Positions 1 through 7,865 of a DNA stretch of 11,832 nt are shown here, piece after piece. Positions within the stretch are counted from its first letter, which is position 1; each line of letters starts with the position of its first letter. The DNA lies in NCBI GenBank assembly GCA_039925865.1, contig JBDSYA010000305.1, forward strand, positions 1-11,832, given 5' to 3'. A program made the position numbers and the translations under genes. This stretch comes from JBDSYA01 sp039925865 (GTDB taxonomy: Bacteria > Bacteroidota > Ignavibacteria > Tepidaquicellales > Tepidaquicellaceae). The notes below the pieces were generated by a model, which did not search any database, was not told where the DNA came from, and saw only the letters and a program-made list of their open reading frames with translations.

Positions 1-23
1 AAAACTCTAAATCCATAAGATCA

Positions 24-1661
24 ATGAAATGCTTTTTAATAAAAATTTTTACTTCAATATTTCTAATTACAAGCTTCAGCTATTCACAGGTAAATACTCA
101 ATGGAAATCATTTTATAACGGATCTGCTAATGATACAGATGTTGTTACATCCTTCAAAGTGGACAATACCGGTAATGTTTATGTGACCGGATTCAGTATT
201 GGTAGCGGTACAGGCAGAGATTTCGCAACTATAAAGTATAATTCAAACGGTCAACAGTTGTGGGCAGAAAGATATAATAACCCCGCATTTAACGGAAACG
301 ATGCAGCAGCTGCGATCGAGATAGATAATGTTGGTAACGTTTACGTTACTGGTCGAAGTCAGGGAAACGAAACGTTTGAAGACTATCTGACCGTAAAATA
401 TTCTTCAGAGGGTGACCAGCTTTGGGTTGCAAGATATAACGGAAAGGGAAATGACGATGACATTGCATACGCAATAGTTTTAGACGGTCTGGGAAATGTT
501 TATGTTACAGGCTCAAGTGTAGGAAAAAGCACGAGCGAGGATTATGTAACTATAAAATATAGTCCCGCAGGAGATGAACAATGGGCTTCGTCATATGATT
601 CGGATTTTGGTGATGTTGATATAGCAACTTCGATTTCTTTAGACAACTCGGGAAATATAATAGTCACGGGATTCAGTATAGGCGATGGAACTTCGGAAGA
701 TTATGCAACTGTAAAATATAATTCACTAGGTGAAGAACTATGGGTTACAAGATACAACGGAAGTTCATCAAGCTACGACATTGCCTCAGCACTTGCTGTT
801 GATGCTGCAGGAAATGTATATGTTACAGGCTTTAGTTATGATTCATTATCATCAGAAGATTACGCAACAATAAAATATAATTCGTCAGGTGAAGAACAAT
901 GGATAAGTAAGTATAATGGTAGTTCAAATGAATTTGATATTTCCACTGCAATAGATGTTGACGGAGCCGGGAATGTGTATGTGACAGGGTATAGCTTTGA
1001 TTCCAATTCGTCTGAAGATTATGCGACAATAAAATACAATTCATCGGGTTTTCAGCTATGGGTTTCAAAATATAACGGATCAGGTAATGATTATGATATA
1101 GCAATGGCTTTGAAAACCGATAACAATGGCAATGTTTATGTCACAGGGTACAGCTACGCCTCAGTAAACTCCGAAGATTATGCAACTATAAAATATAATT
1201 CCAGCGGCGAGGAACAATGGTCTGAGATATTTGAAGATAAAACAAACGGAAGCGATATTGCCAATTCAATTGAAGTCGATGGTTTAGGAAATGTTTATGT
1301 GACGGGATACAGCTATGAAGGTTCTAGTAGGGATGACTATGTGACCATAAAATATTCACAGACAGTTGGTATTTCGCAAAACTCTAATACTATTCCCGTA
1401 AATTTTATTCTAAATCAAAACTATCCTAATCCTTTTAATCCGAAGACAATCATTAATTACGAGTTGCCATTTTCAAACTTTGTTTCCATTAAAGTTTATG
1501 ACATTCTCGGCAATGAAGTTATTGCTTTAGTTAATGAACGTCAAAATGCCGGAATTTATTCAGTTGATTGGAATGCCGTCGGCTATCCGAGCGGAGTATA
1601 TTTTTATAAACTTGAAACTGAAAGATTTGCAGATGTTAAGAGAATGCTGCTTATAAAATAA
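24..1661 (+). CDS. Secreted SBBP-repeat beta-propeller protein with T9SS type A sorting domain
   Basis: A 545-residue protein with an N-terminal signal peptide (hydrophobic residues about 5-18, likely cleaved near the SYS-Q at 19-22). Residues about 46-446 are eight tandem copies of a roughly 53-residue unit with the core GNVYVTG, then DYATIKYNSSG and a W-containing strand, the pattern of SBBP (seven-bladed beta-propeller related) repeats. The last 90 residues form a type IX secretion sorting domain: YPNPFNPKT begins at residue 467, followed by VYDILGNEV and PSGVYFYKL, ending in the basic tail VKRMLLIK. Proteins of this kind are exported by Sec, crossed through the outer membrane by T9SS, and either released or anchored on the surface. 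No catalytic residues are visible; a binding or surface-structural role is a guess. The ATG is supported by the signal peptide directly after it. Only 23 bases of upstream sequence are in the window, so its promoter cannot be judged. Confidence 0.9.
   Translation: MKCFLIKIFTSIFLITSFSYSQVNTQWKSFYNGSANDTDVVTSFKVDNTGNVYVTGFSIGSGTGRDFATIKYNSNGQQLWAERYNNPAFNGNDAAAAIEIDNVGNVYVTGRSQGNETFEDYLTVKYSSEGDQLWVARYNGKGNDDDIAYAIVLDGLGNVYVTGSSVGKSTSEDYVTIKYSPAGDEQWASSYDSDFGDVDIATSISLDNSGNIIVTGFSIGDGTSEDYATVKYNSLGEELWVTRYNGSSSSYDIASALAVDAAGNVYVTGFSYDSLSSEDYATIKYNSSGEEQWISKYNGSSNEFDISTAIDVDGAGNVYVTGYSFDSNSSEDYATIKYNSSGFQLWVSKYNGSGNDYDIAMALKTDNNGNVYVTGYSYASVNSEDYATIKYNSSGEEQWSEIFEDKTNGSDIANSIEVDGLGNVYVTGYSYEGSSRDDYVTIKYSQTVGISQNSNTIPVNFILNQNYPNPFNPKTIINYELPFSNFVSIKVYDILGNEVIALVNERQNAGIYSVDWNAVGYPSGVYFYKLETERFADVKRMLLIK
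159..1361 (+). repeat. Eight in-frame tandem repeats of about 159 bp inside the SBBP gene
   Basis: Each unit encodes a block starting near the (V/L/I)D..GN(V/I)YVTG core. The first unit is one residue longer than the others and the eighth is partial, running into the linker before the sorting domain. Units five to seven are the most alike (SSEDYATIKYNSSG recurs almost unchanged), which suggests later expansion there. Confidence 0.85.
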
Positions 1662-1913
1662 TTTTATACGAATCCCATCTTGTGTATTTCTTTCGCATTC
1701 CCATAAGTTGAGCGCAATACGTTTCAACGTTTTTTCCTAGGGTGATTATTGGCCGCCCAATGCTATGGAAATCGAAACACATTTTTTACTTATCTTCAGA
1801 AAAAATTCACAGGCTCCTCAAGCAATTCATTTTTATTAATGATAATCTTCCACCAGATATTCTTTCAAAGTACCCACCCTGCCGCGCATCAGCTTATCGG
1901 AGAAATAAAATTT
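1662..1913. other. Intergenic stretch with no supported gene
   Basis: This stretch separates the convergent SBBP and OsmC genes. Short open frames exist on both strands, but none has a start, length and recognisable motif together. An AT-only inverted sequence immediately after the SBBP stop (about 1652-1670) is too weak to call a terminator. Confidence 0.5.
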
Positions 1914-2351
1914 TCAATCTATCGCAGTCGTATTAATCCTGATTTCTGAAATTAAGGTTTTGTGAACAGGGCATTTTTTTGAAATATCGATGATACTATT
2001 TTTTTGATCCGAAGTGAGATCACCGGTAAGTTTTATTTCAACATTAATATTATCGATCCTGCCTTCTTTACTATCGCAATCCTGACAATCTTCCGCATAG
2101 ATCTTACCGTGCGTGAGTTCGATCACAATATCTTCCAGGGGGTACTTTCTTCTTTCTGCAAACATTCGTATAGTAATTGCCTTACAGGATCCTAAGGCAG
2201 AAAGTAAAAGATCATATGGATTAAATCCCATATCAGTGCCGCCTGAGCTTAAAGGTTCGTCTGCGATAATTGTGTGTGCGCCCGAATGAATTTTTGTTTT
2301 ATAACCGGCAGAGTTAATCACGGTGAGTTTATTGTATTTATTTTCAGCCAT
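1914..2351 (-). CDS. OsmC/Ohr-family protein
   Basis: A 145-residue OsmC-fold protein, the usual length for the family. Members reduce organic hydroperoxides with a pair of redox cysteines. Both are visible: C56 in SALGSCKA at the start of the central helix and C127 in KKCPVHK. The motif GFNPYDLLLSALGSC (42-56) is characteristic. An additional CQDC pair (C89, C92) after the IYAED stretch fits the OsmC subgroup that also occurs fused to hydrolases, rather than classical Ohr. A longer frame reaches an ATG at 2399, but the added 16 residues are hydrophobic, AT-biased and not conserved-looking, so the start at 2351 (MAENKYNK) is preferred. It is divergent from the LOG gene, and the 117 bp between them must hold both promoters. 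The natural substrate is not determinable from sequence. Confidence 0.9.
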   Translation of the reverse strand: MAENKYNKLTVINSAGYKTKIHSGAHTIIADEPLSSGGTDMGFNPYDLLLSALGSCKAITIRMFAERRKYPLEDIVIELTHGKIYAEDCQDCDSKEGRIDNINVEIKLTGDLTSDQKNSIIDISKKCPVHKTLISEIRINTTAID

Positions 2352-2383
2352 AGATAGTAAATTTAATTTTGAAAAATAAAATA

Positions 2384-2423
2384 TTTGTAATATAAACAAA
2401 TAGAAAGAGCTAATATAATTTTG
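2384..2423 (+). promoter_or_regulatory. Possible Bacteroidota-type promoter for the LOG-VOC-Kir operon
   Basis: TAATTTTG at 2416-2423 matches the Bacteroidota -7 consensus TAnnTTTG, about 45 bases before the LOG start. The nearest upstream TTTG (2384-2387) is 28 bases away, longer than the usual 19-21, so this is a weak call resting mostly on the -7 match and on the need for a promoter in this divergent gap. Confidence 0.2.
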
Positions 2424-2468
2424 CTTATACTTAATTTATCAAATGATTATTTTATTTAAAATATTATT

Positions 2469-3248
2469 ATGGAAAAAAAAATAATTCTTAACGAAAACGA
2501 ATTGAATAAACCTCTTCCTGCCAAAAAAATCCAGCCTTCTCAGGAAGAAAAATACTTTCTTGAAGGTCCGCGGTCAAGACTGGAAGAAATTAAATTTTTA
2601 TTTGAAGTAATGTTTGAATTCATAAAAGGTTTTCGTGCATTTCATTTTATTGGCCCGTGTGTTACTGTCTTTGGCTCAGCACGTATTCCAAATCAGCACA
2701 AATTTTATGAAATGGCTCATGCTGTTGGTGCAGGATTGAGCAGGATCGGATTTACTGTAATGACAGGTGGAGGTCCCGGAATAATGGAAGCTGCTAATAA
2801 AGGCGCAAAGGAAGAAGGCGGCAGGTCTGTAGGATGTAATATTGAACTCCCATTTGAGCAGGATCCAAATCCTTACATGGATAAATGGGTATCCTTTAAA
2901 TATTTTTTTGTCAGAAAGACAGTACTGATGAAATATTCATATGCATTTGTTGTATTGCCGGGAGGCGCAGGAACAATGGATGAACTTTTTGAAGCACTTA
3001 CGCTTATACAGACAAAAAAAATTTCAAATTTTCCTGTAGTCATTATGGGAAAAGAGTATTGGAAAAATCTTACTGAATTACTTGATGATTTTGTATTAAA
3101 CAAAACCATCAGTGAAGATGATCTTAAACTTTTTTTGTTAACTGATTCTGTTGATGAAGCTGTGGAGCATATTAGAAATAATACGATTGAAAAATATAAT
3201 TTAGTCAAAAGAAAAATTACACCTTCGAAAATTCTAGGAGAGGATTAA
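2469..3248 (+). CDS. LOG-family (TIGR00730-type) Rossmann-fold protein, putative nucleotide phosphoribohydrolase
   Basis: The 259-residue protein has the two hallmark motifs of the LOG / lysine-decarboxylase-like family: GGGPGIMEAAN at 100-110 and PGGAGTMDE (PGGxGTxxE) at 164-172, with the conserved R149 between them. Characterised members cleave nucleoside 5'-monophosphates (cytokinin riboside monophosphates in plants; AMP-like substrates in several bacteria) to a free base plus ribose 5-phosphate. The Rossmann core spans about 64-245, preceded by about 60 residues including an amphipathic stretch (34-60); this extension is typical of the longer bacterial subgroup. There is no signal peptide, so it is cytoplasmic. 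It is the first gene of a tight run with the VOC protein (2-bp gap) and the Kir channel. Its true bacterial role is unclear; older 'lysine decarboxylase' labels for the family are misleading. Confidence 0.9.
   Translation: MEKKIILNENELNKPLPAKKIQPSQEEKYFLEGPRSRLEEIKFLFEVMFEFIKGFRAFHFIGPCVTVFGSARIPNQHKFYEMAHAVGAGLSRIGFTVMTGGGPGIMEAANKGAKEEGGRSVGCNIELPFEQDPNPYMDKWVSFKYFFVRKTVLMKYSYAFVVLPGGAGTMDELFEALTLIQTKKISNFPVVIMGKEYWKNLTELLDDFVLNKTISEDDLKLFLLTDSVDEAVEHIRNNTIEKYNLVKRKITPSKILGED
3236..3244 (+). promoter_or_regulatory. Shine-Dalgarno site deciding the TTG start of the VOC gene
   Basis: AGGAGAGGA at the very end of the LOG gene lies 6 bases before the TTG at 3251. It is one of the few strong SD sequences in the window and supports the non-ATG start just after the LOG stop. 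Confidence 0.65.
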
Positions 3249-3250
3249 AC

Positions 3251-3619
3251 TTGAGGATTAACTTTAAAAGATTAGATCATATACAGATCTGTATTCCAAA
3301 GGAAAAAGAAATTGAAGCAAGGAAATTTTATTCAAAGATACTTGGCCTTAAGGAAATAGAAAAACCGGACTCATTAAAATCCAATGGCGGACTTTGGTAT
3401 GAGATTGCAGATATTCAATTACATATTGGAGTGGAAGATGAAACAGGTCTTTCCAAAAAGCATCCTGCATTTGAAGTTCAAGATCTGCAATCGGTTAAGA
3501 ATTATTTAATTGATGCCGGTGTATCAATAAAAGATGAAACCGAAATTCCCGGCATAAGTAGATTTTCCTTTAAAGATCCGTTTGGAAACAGAATTGAATT
3601 ATTAGAAAAACAAAAATAG
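3251..3619 (+). CDS. VOC (glyoxalase/bleomycin-resistance fold) family protein
   Basis: A 122-residue, single-module vicinal-oxygen-chelate protein made of two beta-alpha-beta-beta-beta halves. Likely metal ligands are H10 (LDHIQI), H58 (LHIG) and E116 (RIELLE), following FKDPFGNRIEL, the typical closing strand. The family includes glyoxalase I, extradiol dioxygenases, fosfomycin and bleomycin resistance proteins and many uncharacterised lyases; nothing here selects among them. The start codon is TTG, chosen because the frame has no earlier start, a strong SD lies 6 bases upstream, and residue 8 already begins the first strand (LDHIQICIP). It follows the LOG stop by 2 bp and precedes the Kir gene by 7 bp, so the three are very probably co-transcribed. 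Confidence 0.88.
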   Translation: MRINFKRLDHIQICIPKEKEIEARKFYSKILGLKEIEKPDSLKSNGGLWYEIADIQLHIGVEDETGLSKKHPAFEVQDLQSVKNYLIDAGVSIKDETEIPGISRFSFKDPFGNRIELLEKQK

Positions 3620-3626
3620 AATTTTA

Positions 3627-4574
3627 ATGACAGTAAAATCAACTGAAAATTCCAAACCGGAAGCTGCAGAAATTAATGACCTCGGCCTGGGTTCAAAAAT
3701 TATCAGTACTTCTCAGCGCATCATCACAAAGGATGGCAAATTCAACATTGACAGGAGGGGATTGCCCTCTCTGAAATCTTTCAGCATTTATAATTACCTG
3801 ATCTTTATTTCATGGAAAAAATTCTGTTCGTTGGTTTTGATCGCTTATTTTATTACAAATATTTTTTTTACACTTTTATATTTGGCAGGCGGCATAGAAA
3901 ATTTTGAAGGAATTGTGGCAACAAATACTTTTGACAAATTTATAGATGTATTCTTCTTTAGCACCCAAACTTTTACAACTGTAGGCTACGGAAGAATAAA
4001 CCCGGTAGGAATTTATTCAAATATAGTTTCTTCAATCGAATCATTAACAGGTTTACTTTCACTGGCTATTGCAACAGGACTTTTATACGGAAGGTTTTCA
4101 AGGCCGGAAGCAAAAATAATTTACAGTGAGAATGCGATCATCTCACCATTTAAGGAATTAAAGGCATTTCAATTCAGAATTGCCAATATGAGAAATGATC
4201 ATAACATGGTGGATGTGGAAATCGAAGTGATACTTTCGAAAATTGAAAAAGATATGAGAAAATTTTTTAATCTGAAACTTGAATACAAAAAGATCAGCTT
4301 TTTCAGCGCAACATGGACTGTTAACCACTTGATAGACGAGGATAGCCCTTTGTTTAATTTATCCGAAAAAGATCTGGAAGAGTTTGATGGAGAATTCCTG
4401 ATATTATTAAAAGGTTTTGATGACACATTTTCCCAAACTGTAAACTCACGATACTCATACCGTTATGATGAAGTGATATGGGGAGCAAAGTTCGTTAATA
4501 TTTATGGGAAAACTGAGGAAGGAAAGGCAATGGTGGAGCTTGATAAAATAAGTTTATATGAAAAGACGGTGTAG
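3627..4574 (+). CDS. Inward-rectifier potassium channel (KirBac type)
   Basis: The 315-residue protein has the layout of prokaryotic inward rectifiers. A cytoplasmic N-terminus with a slide-helix region (about 45-62) leads to a first membrane helix (about 66-88). A pore helix FFFSTQTF (109-116) precedes the selectivity filter TVGYG at 118-122, and a second membrane helix follows (about 128-154). The C-terminal cytoplasmic immunoglobulin-like IRK domain spans about 160-312. The length matches characterised KirBac channels (about 300-330). It would form a tetrameric K+ pore in the inner membrane, gated by its cytoplasmic domains and lipids. The motif FRIANMRNDHNMVDVEIEV (181-199) resembles the first IRK-domain strands, supporting Kir over generic two-helix channels. 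It closes the LOG-VOC-Kir run and is convergent with yifB, 20 bp away. Any functional link to the two upstream enzymes is not evident. Confidence 0.92.
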   Translation: MTVKSTENSKPEAAEINDLGLGSKIISTSQRIITKDGKFNIDRRGLPSLKSFSIYNYLIFISWKKFCSLVLIAYFITNIFFTLLYLAGGIENFEGIVATNTFDKFIDVFFFSTQTFTTVGYGRINPVGIYSNIVSSIESLTGLLSLAIATGLLYGRFSRPEAKIIYSENAIISPFKELKAFQFRIANMRNDHNMVDVEIEVILSKIEKDMRKFFNLKLEYKKISFFSATWTVNHLIDEDSPLFNLSEKDLEEFDGEFLILLKGFDDTFSQTVNSRYSYRYDEVIWGAKFVNIYGKTEEGKAMVELDKISLYEKTV

Positions 4575-4594
4575 TAACAAAGAGTTGGATCGGA

Positions 4595-6121
4595 TTACAT
4601 CCAGCTTGTTCTGTCTAAACTTCTGTATTGAATGGCTTCGCTTATATGAGCCGAGTTTATATTGTCTTCACCTGAAAGATCCGCAATTGTCCTGCTTACT
4701 TTCAGGATCCGGTCATAAGCTCTAGCGGATAACCCGAGTTTTGTGATCGCCATCTTCATCAGGTTTTCGCAATCTGCATTGATCTTACAAAACTCTTTGA
4801 TCTCTTTTGATGCCATACTCGAATTTGCATAGATCCCTTTTCTGTTTTTAAATCTTCGAAGTTGCCTCTCACGGGCTCTTACAACTCTTGATCTAACCTG
4901 TTCAGATCTTTCGGATTCTGTCTTGCTTGAAAGCTCCTGATATTTTACAGGATTAACATGTATGTGCAGGTCTATTCTGTCAAGAATTGGTCCGGAAATT
5001 TTTGATAAAAATTTCTGAACTTCAAATTCAGAATACATCGAAGCTTCTTTTTGCGTACCTGCCGGTGTTGGATTCATTGCCGCAACGAGCATGAAATTAC
5101 ATGGATACTGCACTGTGATTTTTGAACGTGAGATCGTGACGTTTCTGTCCTCAAGAGGTTGTCTCATAACTTCAAGAACATTTTTCTTGAATTCAGTAAG
5201 TTCATCTAAAAACAAAACACCGTTATGAGCGAATGATATTTCTCCGGGCTTTGCATTAGGACCTCCCCCGACAAGTGATACATCACTTGCAGTATGATGC
5301 GGCGACCTGTACGGTCTGGTAGAAATTATTGCTGTATTTGCCGGTAAAATTCCTGCAATAGAATGGATCTTTGTAGTTTCAAGAGCTTCATCCAAAGTAA
5401 GCGGAGGAAGAATAGTTGGCAGTCTTTTTGCGAGCATGGTTTTTCCTGATCCCGGAAGTCCGATCATAATTATATTATGAGACCCCGCAGCCGCTACTTC
5501 CATAGCCCTCTTGACCTCAACCTGACCTTTTACATCTGCAAAATCAACGAGATAATTTCTTTCCTGCTCAAATAACTCGTTGATGTTAATTTTAAAAGGC
5601 TGTGGAGAAACATCGCCATTTAAGAAGTCTATGACTTCGACCAGATTTTCAAAAGGATATACATTAATGCCCTCGACTATTGCAGCTTCTTTTGCATTTT
5701 CAACAGGAAGAATTATTCCTTTAAAATTATTTTTTCTTCCTTCTAAAGTGATCGGTAAGACACCCGTAACCGGCCGGAGTTTTCCATCTAAAGACAGCTC
5801 CCCGATAAATATATAATCTTTAATTTTTGAAGGTGACACCTGTGAAGTTTCGCAAATAATTCCGATCGCAATCGGAAGATCAAATCCTGATCCTTCTTTT
5901 TTAACATCGGCAGGTGAAAGGTTGACCGTATATCTTCGAATTGGAAAATGAAAAAGGGAATTTTTTATTGCTGCAGCTACTCTCTCCTTGGATTCTTTAA
6001 CGGCGCTGTCCGGCAGGCCCACAATTGCAAATGAAAATAAAGCATTGTCTATATGGGTTTCAACTCTCACAATAAATGCGTCAACGCCATAGGTAGTAGA
6101 TGTAAATATTTCTGAGATCAT
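4595..6121 (-). CDS. YifB/ComM-family Mg-chelatase-like AAA+ ATPase
   Basis: The full-length 508-residue protein has an N-terminal ChlI-like domain (about 20-160) containing FAIVGLPDSAVKESKERV and the NLSPADVKKEGSGFDLPIA block. An AAA+ core carries Walker A GLPGSGKT at 221-228, Walker B GVLFLDEL at 301-308, and the sensor/arginine region GPILDRIDLH (377-386). A C-terminal Mg-chelatase-type lid follows, with GLSARAYDRILKVSRTIADL (463-482). The best studied relative, ComM, is a hexameric helicase that promotes branch migration during natural transformation; YifB is present in many non-competent bacteria too. The cysteine-rich insert often seen after MNP is absent here (MNPTPAGTQKE), as in some other lineages. 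The gene lies 97 bp downstream of der on the same strand, so co-transcription is possible but not shown. Confidence 0.95.
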   Translation of the reverse strand: MISEIFTSTTYGVDAFIVRVETHIDNALFSFAIVGLPDSAVKESKERVAAAIKNSLFHFPIRRYTVNLSPADVKKEGSGFDLPIAIGIICETSQVSPSKIKDYIFIGELSLDGKLRPVTGVLPITLEGRKNNFKGIILPVENAKEAAIVEGINVYPFENLVEVIDFLNGDVSPQPFKININELFEQERNYLVDFADVKGQVEVKRAMEVAAAGSHNIIMIGLPGSGKTMLAKRLPTILPPLTLDEALETTKIHSIAGILPANTAIISTRPYRSPHHTASDVSLVGGGPNAKPGEISFAHNGVLFLDELTEFKKNVLEVMRQPLEDRNVTISRSKITVQYPCNFMLVAAMNPTPAGTQKEASMYSEFEVQKFLSKISGPILDRIDLHIHVNPVKYQELSSKTESERSEQVRSRVVRARERQLRRFKNRKGIYANSSMASKEIKEFCKINADCENLMKMAITKLGLSARAYDRILKVSRTIADLSGEDNINSAHISEAIQYRSLDRTSWM

Positions 6122-6218
6122 ACAGATTTAATATTAAGTTAACAGGTCAGCAAAATTTTGGAAGGTATCATTCATTGAATTCTAAAATCTAAATTAAAAT
6201 GATCTTTTAACGAACTGC

Positions 6219-7580
6219 TTAATTTTTTTTCTTAAAAACCAATTGTATCGGTACTCCTTTATAACCAAACCTTTCTCTGATTTTTTTTTCCAGAAATCTT
6301 TTATAATTATCTGCAATTCCTTTCGGATCATTTACAAAAAAGGCAAACACGGGAGGAGATTCGCGTAATTGTGTAATATAATTAATTTTAATTTCCTTAC
6401 CGTTCATTGATTGCGGAGGTGTAAGGCGTATTTCCTGCTGAATCAGTTCATTTAGCTCACTTGTTTTAATCTTCTTCGAACGTTCATCAAAAATAGCTTT
6501 TGCTTCTCCAATTACTTTATGGATCCTTTGTTTAGTTAAAGCAGATATGAAAATAAATTTTAGAAAAGTGTAACTCTTTAGATGCTCTGTAATTTTTTGT
6601 TCAACTAACTTTGCGGTATTAGAATCCTTCTCAACAAGGTCCCATTTATTGATCACAATGAGAAGCCCTTTTTTAAAATTTATGACATCATCTATTATCC
6701 GGACATCCTGCTGATCCAGTTTGAATGTTGCAAGTTTTATATCTGAAGATTTACTAAGCTGAAGTAAAAGTTCTGCAGCATCAATTACAAGAATGGCTAC
6801 ATTGCATCTTTCAATTGCTTTATAAGTTCGTATGGTTGAATAAAACTCAATAGATTCTTTGATCTTAGCTTTTCTTCGGAGACCGGCAGTATCGATCAAA
6901 ATTATATCCTCTCCGAAATACTTAATAGTAGAATCGATTGTATCTCTCGTTGTACCCGGCACTTCTGTGACCATATGTCTTTCTTCATTCAGCAAAGCAT
7001 TTGTTATTGAAGATTTCCCCGCATTGGGCTTGCCGATAATTGCAAACTTTATCAAATCATCTTTTGCATTTTCATCAAACGGAGGAATATCTTTGGTGAT
7101 CTCATCTAAGAGGTCACCTGTATTGAAGCCGTTAATAGCGGATAATGCATACGGCTCACCAAGTCCAAGCGAATAAAATTCAAGAAGGTTAGGTTCTTTT
7201 TCTACTGTGTCGATCTTATTTGCAACAAGTATGATTTTTTTATTCTTCGAAAATTTTCTCAGCATTTCGGCAACTTCTTTATCCACAGGATGAAGTCCGT
7301 TCTTTGCATCAACTACAAAAAGTATTTCATCTGCCTCTTCGATTGCCTGCTTAACCTGTGTCCGGATCGCTTTTTCAAATTGTTCCTCCGAATCAGGAAC
7401 AAATCCTCCTGTATCAATGAGAAAAAATTTCCTTCCTGTCCATTCTACTTCTCCGTAATTTCTGTCACGGGTCACTCCGCTTGTCGAATGAACTATTGCT
7501 ATCTGCTTTCCAACCAGACGGTTGAAAAGTGTTGATTTACCTGTATTAGGCCTTCCAACAATTGCTACGATAATTTCCAT
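6219..7580 (-). CDS. der: Ribosome-assembly GTPase Der (EngA)
   Basis: A 453-residue tandem GTPase required for 50S subunit maturation. Domain 1 has GRPNTGKS (9-16), DTGG (56-59) and NKID (121-124). Domain 2 has GKPNAGKS (183-190), DTAG (230-233) and NKWD (311-314). The C-terminal KH-like domain occupies about 360-453 and ends in FGYKGVPIQLVFKKKN. All nucleotide-binding motifs are intact. The odd point is domain 2: DTAG to NKWD is 81 residues rather than the 65 I count in the E. coli protein. The extra 16 fall within 271-289, between VIDAAE and the conserved QD, and include SKSSDIKLATFK. The frame is clean, so this looks like a real insertion and not a sequencing error. The gene reads divergently from the three-gene unknown operon, across a 584-bp gap. 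Confidence 0.96.
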   Translation of the reverse strand: MEIIVAIVGRPNTGKSTLFNRLVGKQIAIVHSTSGVTRDRNYGEVEWTGRKFFLIDTGGFVPDSEEQFEKAIRTQVKQAIEEADEILFVVDAKNGLHPVDKEVAEMLRKFSKNKKIILVANKIDTVEKEPNLLEFYSLGLGEPYALSAINGFNTGDLLDEITKDIPPFDENAKDDLIKFAIIGKPNAGKSSITNALLNEERHMVTEVPGTTRDTIDSTIKYFGEDIILIDTAGLRRKAKIKESIEFYSTIRTYKAIERCNVAILVIDAAELLLQLSKSSDIKLATFKLDQQDVRIIDDVINFKKGLLIVINKWDLVEKDSNTAKLVEQKITEHLKSYTFLKFIFISALTKQRIHKVIGEAKAIFDERSKKIKTSELNELIQQEIRLTPPQSMNGKEIKINYITQLRESPPVFAFFVNDPKGIADNYKRFLEKKIRERFGYKGVPIQLVFKKKN

Positions 7581-7664
7581 AAATCGAAATTACTTTTAAT
7601 TAAAAATGTATTCAATGGACTTGAACATGCAGACACTGTTTATCACTGTTTAATTGAGGGTTCT

Positions 7665-7713
7665 TTTAATTTATGCCGGATCCCCCCGGCAAAGAGACCC
7701 GGCATAAATTAAA
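7665..7713. repeat. 15-bp perfect inverted repeat (stem-loop)
   Basis: The arm TTTAATTTATGCCGG (7665-7679) is the exact reverse complement of 7699-7713, with a 19-base spacer. The spacer contains a further CCGGC (7686-7690) that can pair with GCCGG (7675-7679) instead, so two alternative folds compete. Neither strand has a run of T after the stem, so it is not a standard terminator; it could be an operator-like site or an RNA structure at the start of a long leader. Confidence 0.6.
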
Positions 7714-7777
7714 CTTTAGTTTTAGAAATCATTCTAAAATGTAAAACCGAATTGAAATAAATTATGTAATTTCTCGT

Positions 7778-7792
7778 TTAACCTAAAAAAAT
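7778..7792 (+). repeat. 15-bp direct repeat, copy 1
   Basis: TTAACCTAAAAAAAT is identical to 8146-8160. Its last two bases are the AT of an ATG at 7791 that opens a 13-codon frame (MHRQRGNEFSFKI, stop at 7830-7832). Confidence 0.55.
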
Positions 7793-7865
7793 GCACCGAC
7801 AAAGAGGTAATGAATTCTCTTTTAAAATATAATTTAAAAGTAGTCGTTACATATTAAATATTTTT

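Noticed and set aside
1742..1949. Two short overlapping + strand frames between the SBBP and OsmC genes, and short - strand frames in the same gap
   Set aside because: The + strand frames run into the OsmC gene on the other strand and have no recognisable motif. The - strand pieces (for example a 20-codon stretch near 1830-1900) are too short and broken to assign, even as pseudogenes.
2352..2399. Longer N-terminus for the OsmC protein starting at 2399
   Set aside because: The added 16 residues (MFILQIFYFSKLNLLS) come from very AT-rich promoter-like sequence. OsmC proteins are cytoplasmic and start close to the MAENK position.
4586..4603. Hairpin TGGAT/ATCCA between the convergent Kir and yifB genes as a shared terminator
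   Set aside because: It is a five-bp stem overlapping the yifB 3' end, with no T-run on either side.
7665..7713. Bidirectional intrinsic terminator
   Set aside because: The stem is good, but neither strand has a T-run after it, and it lies between divergent starts rather than at gene ends.
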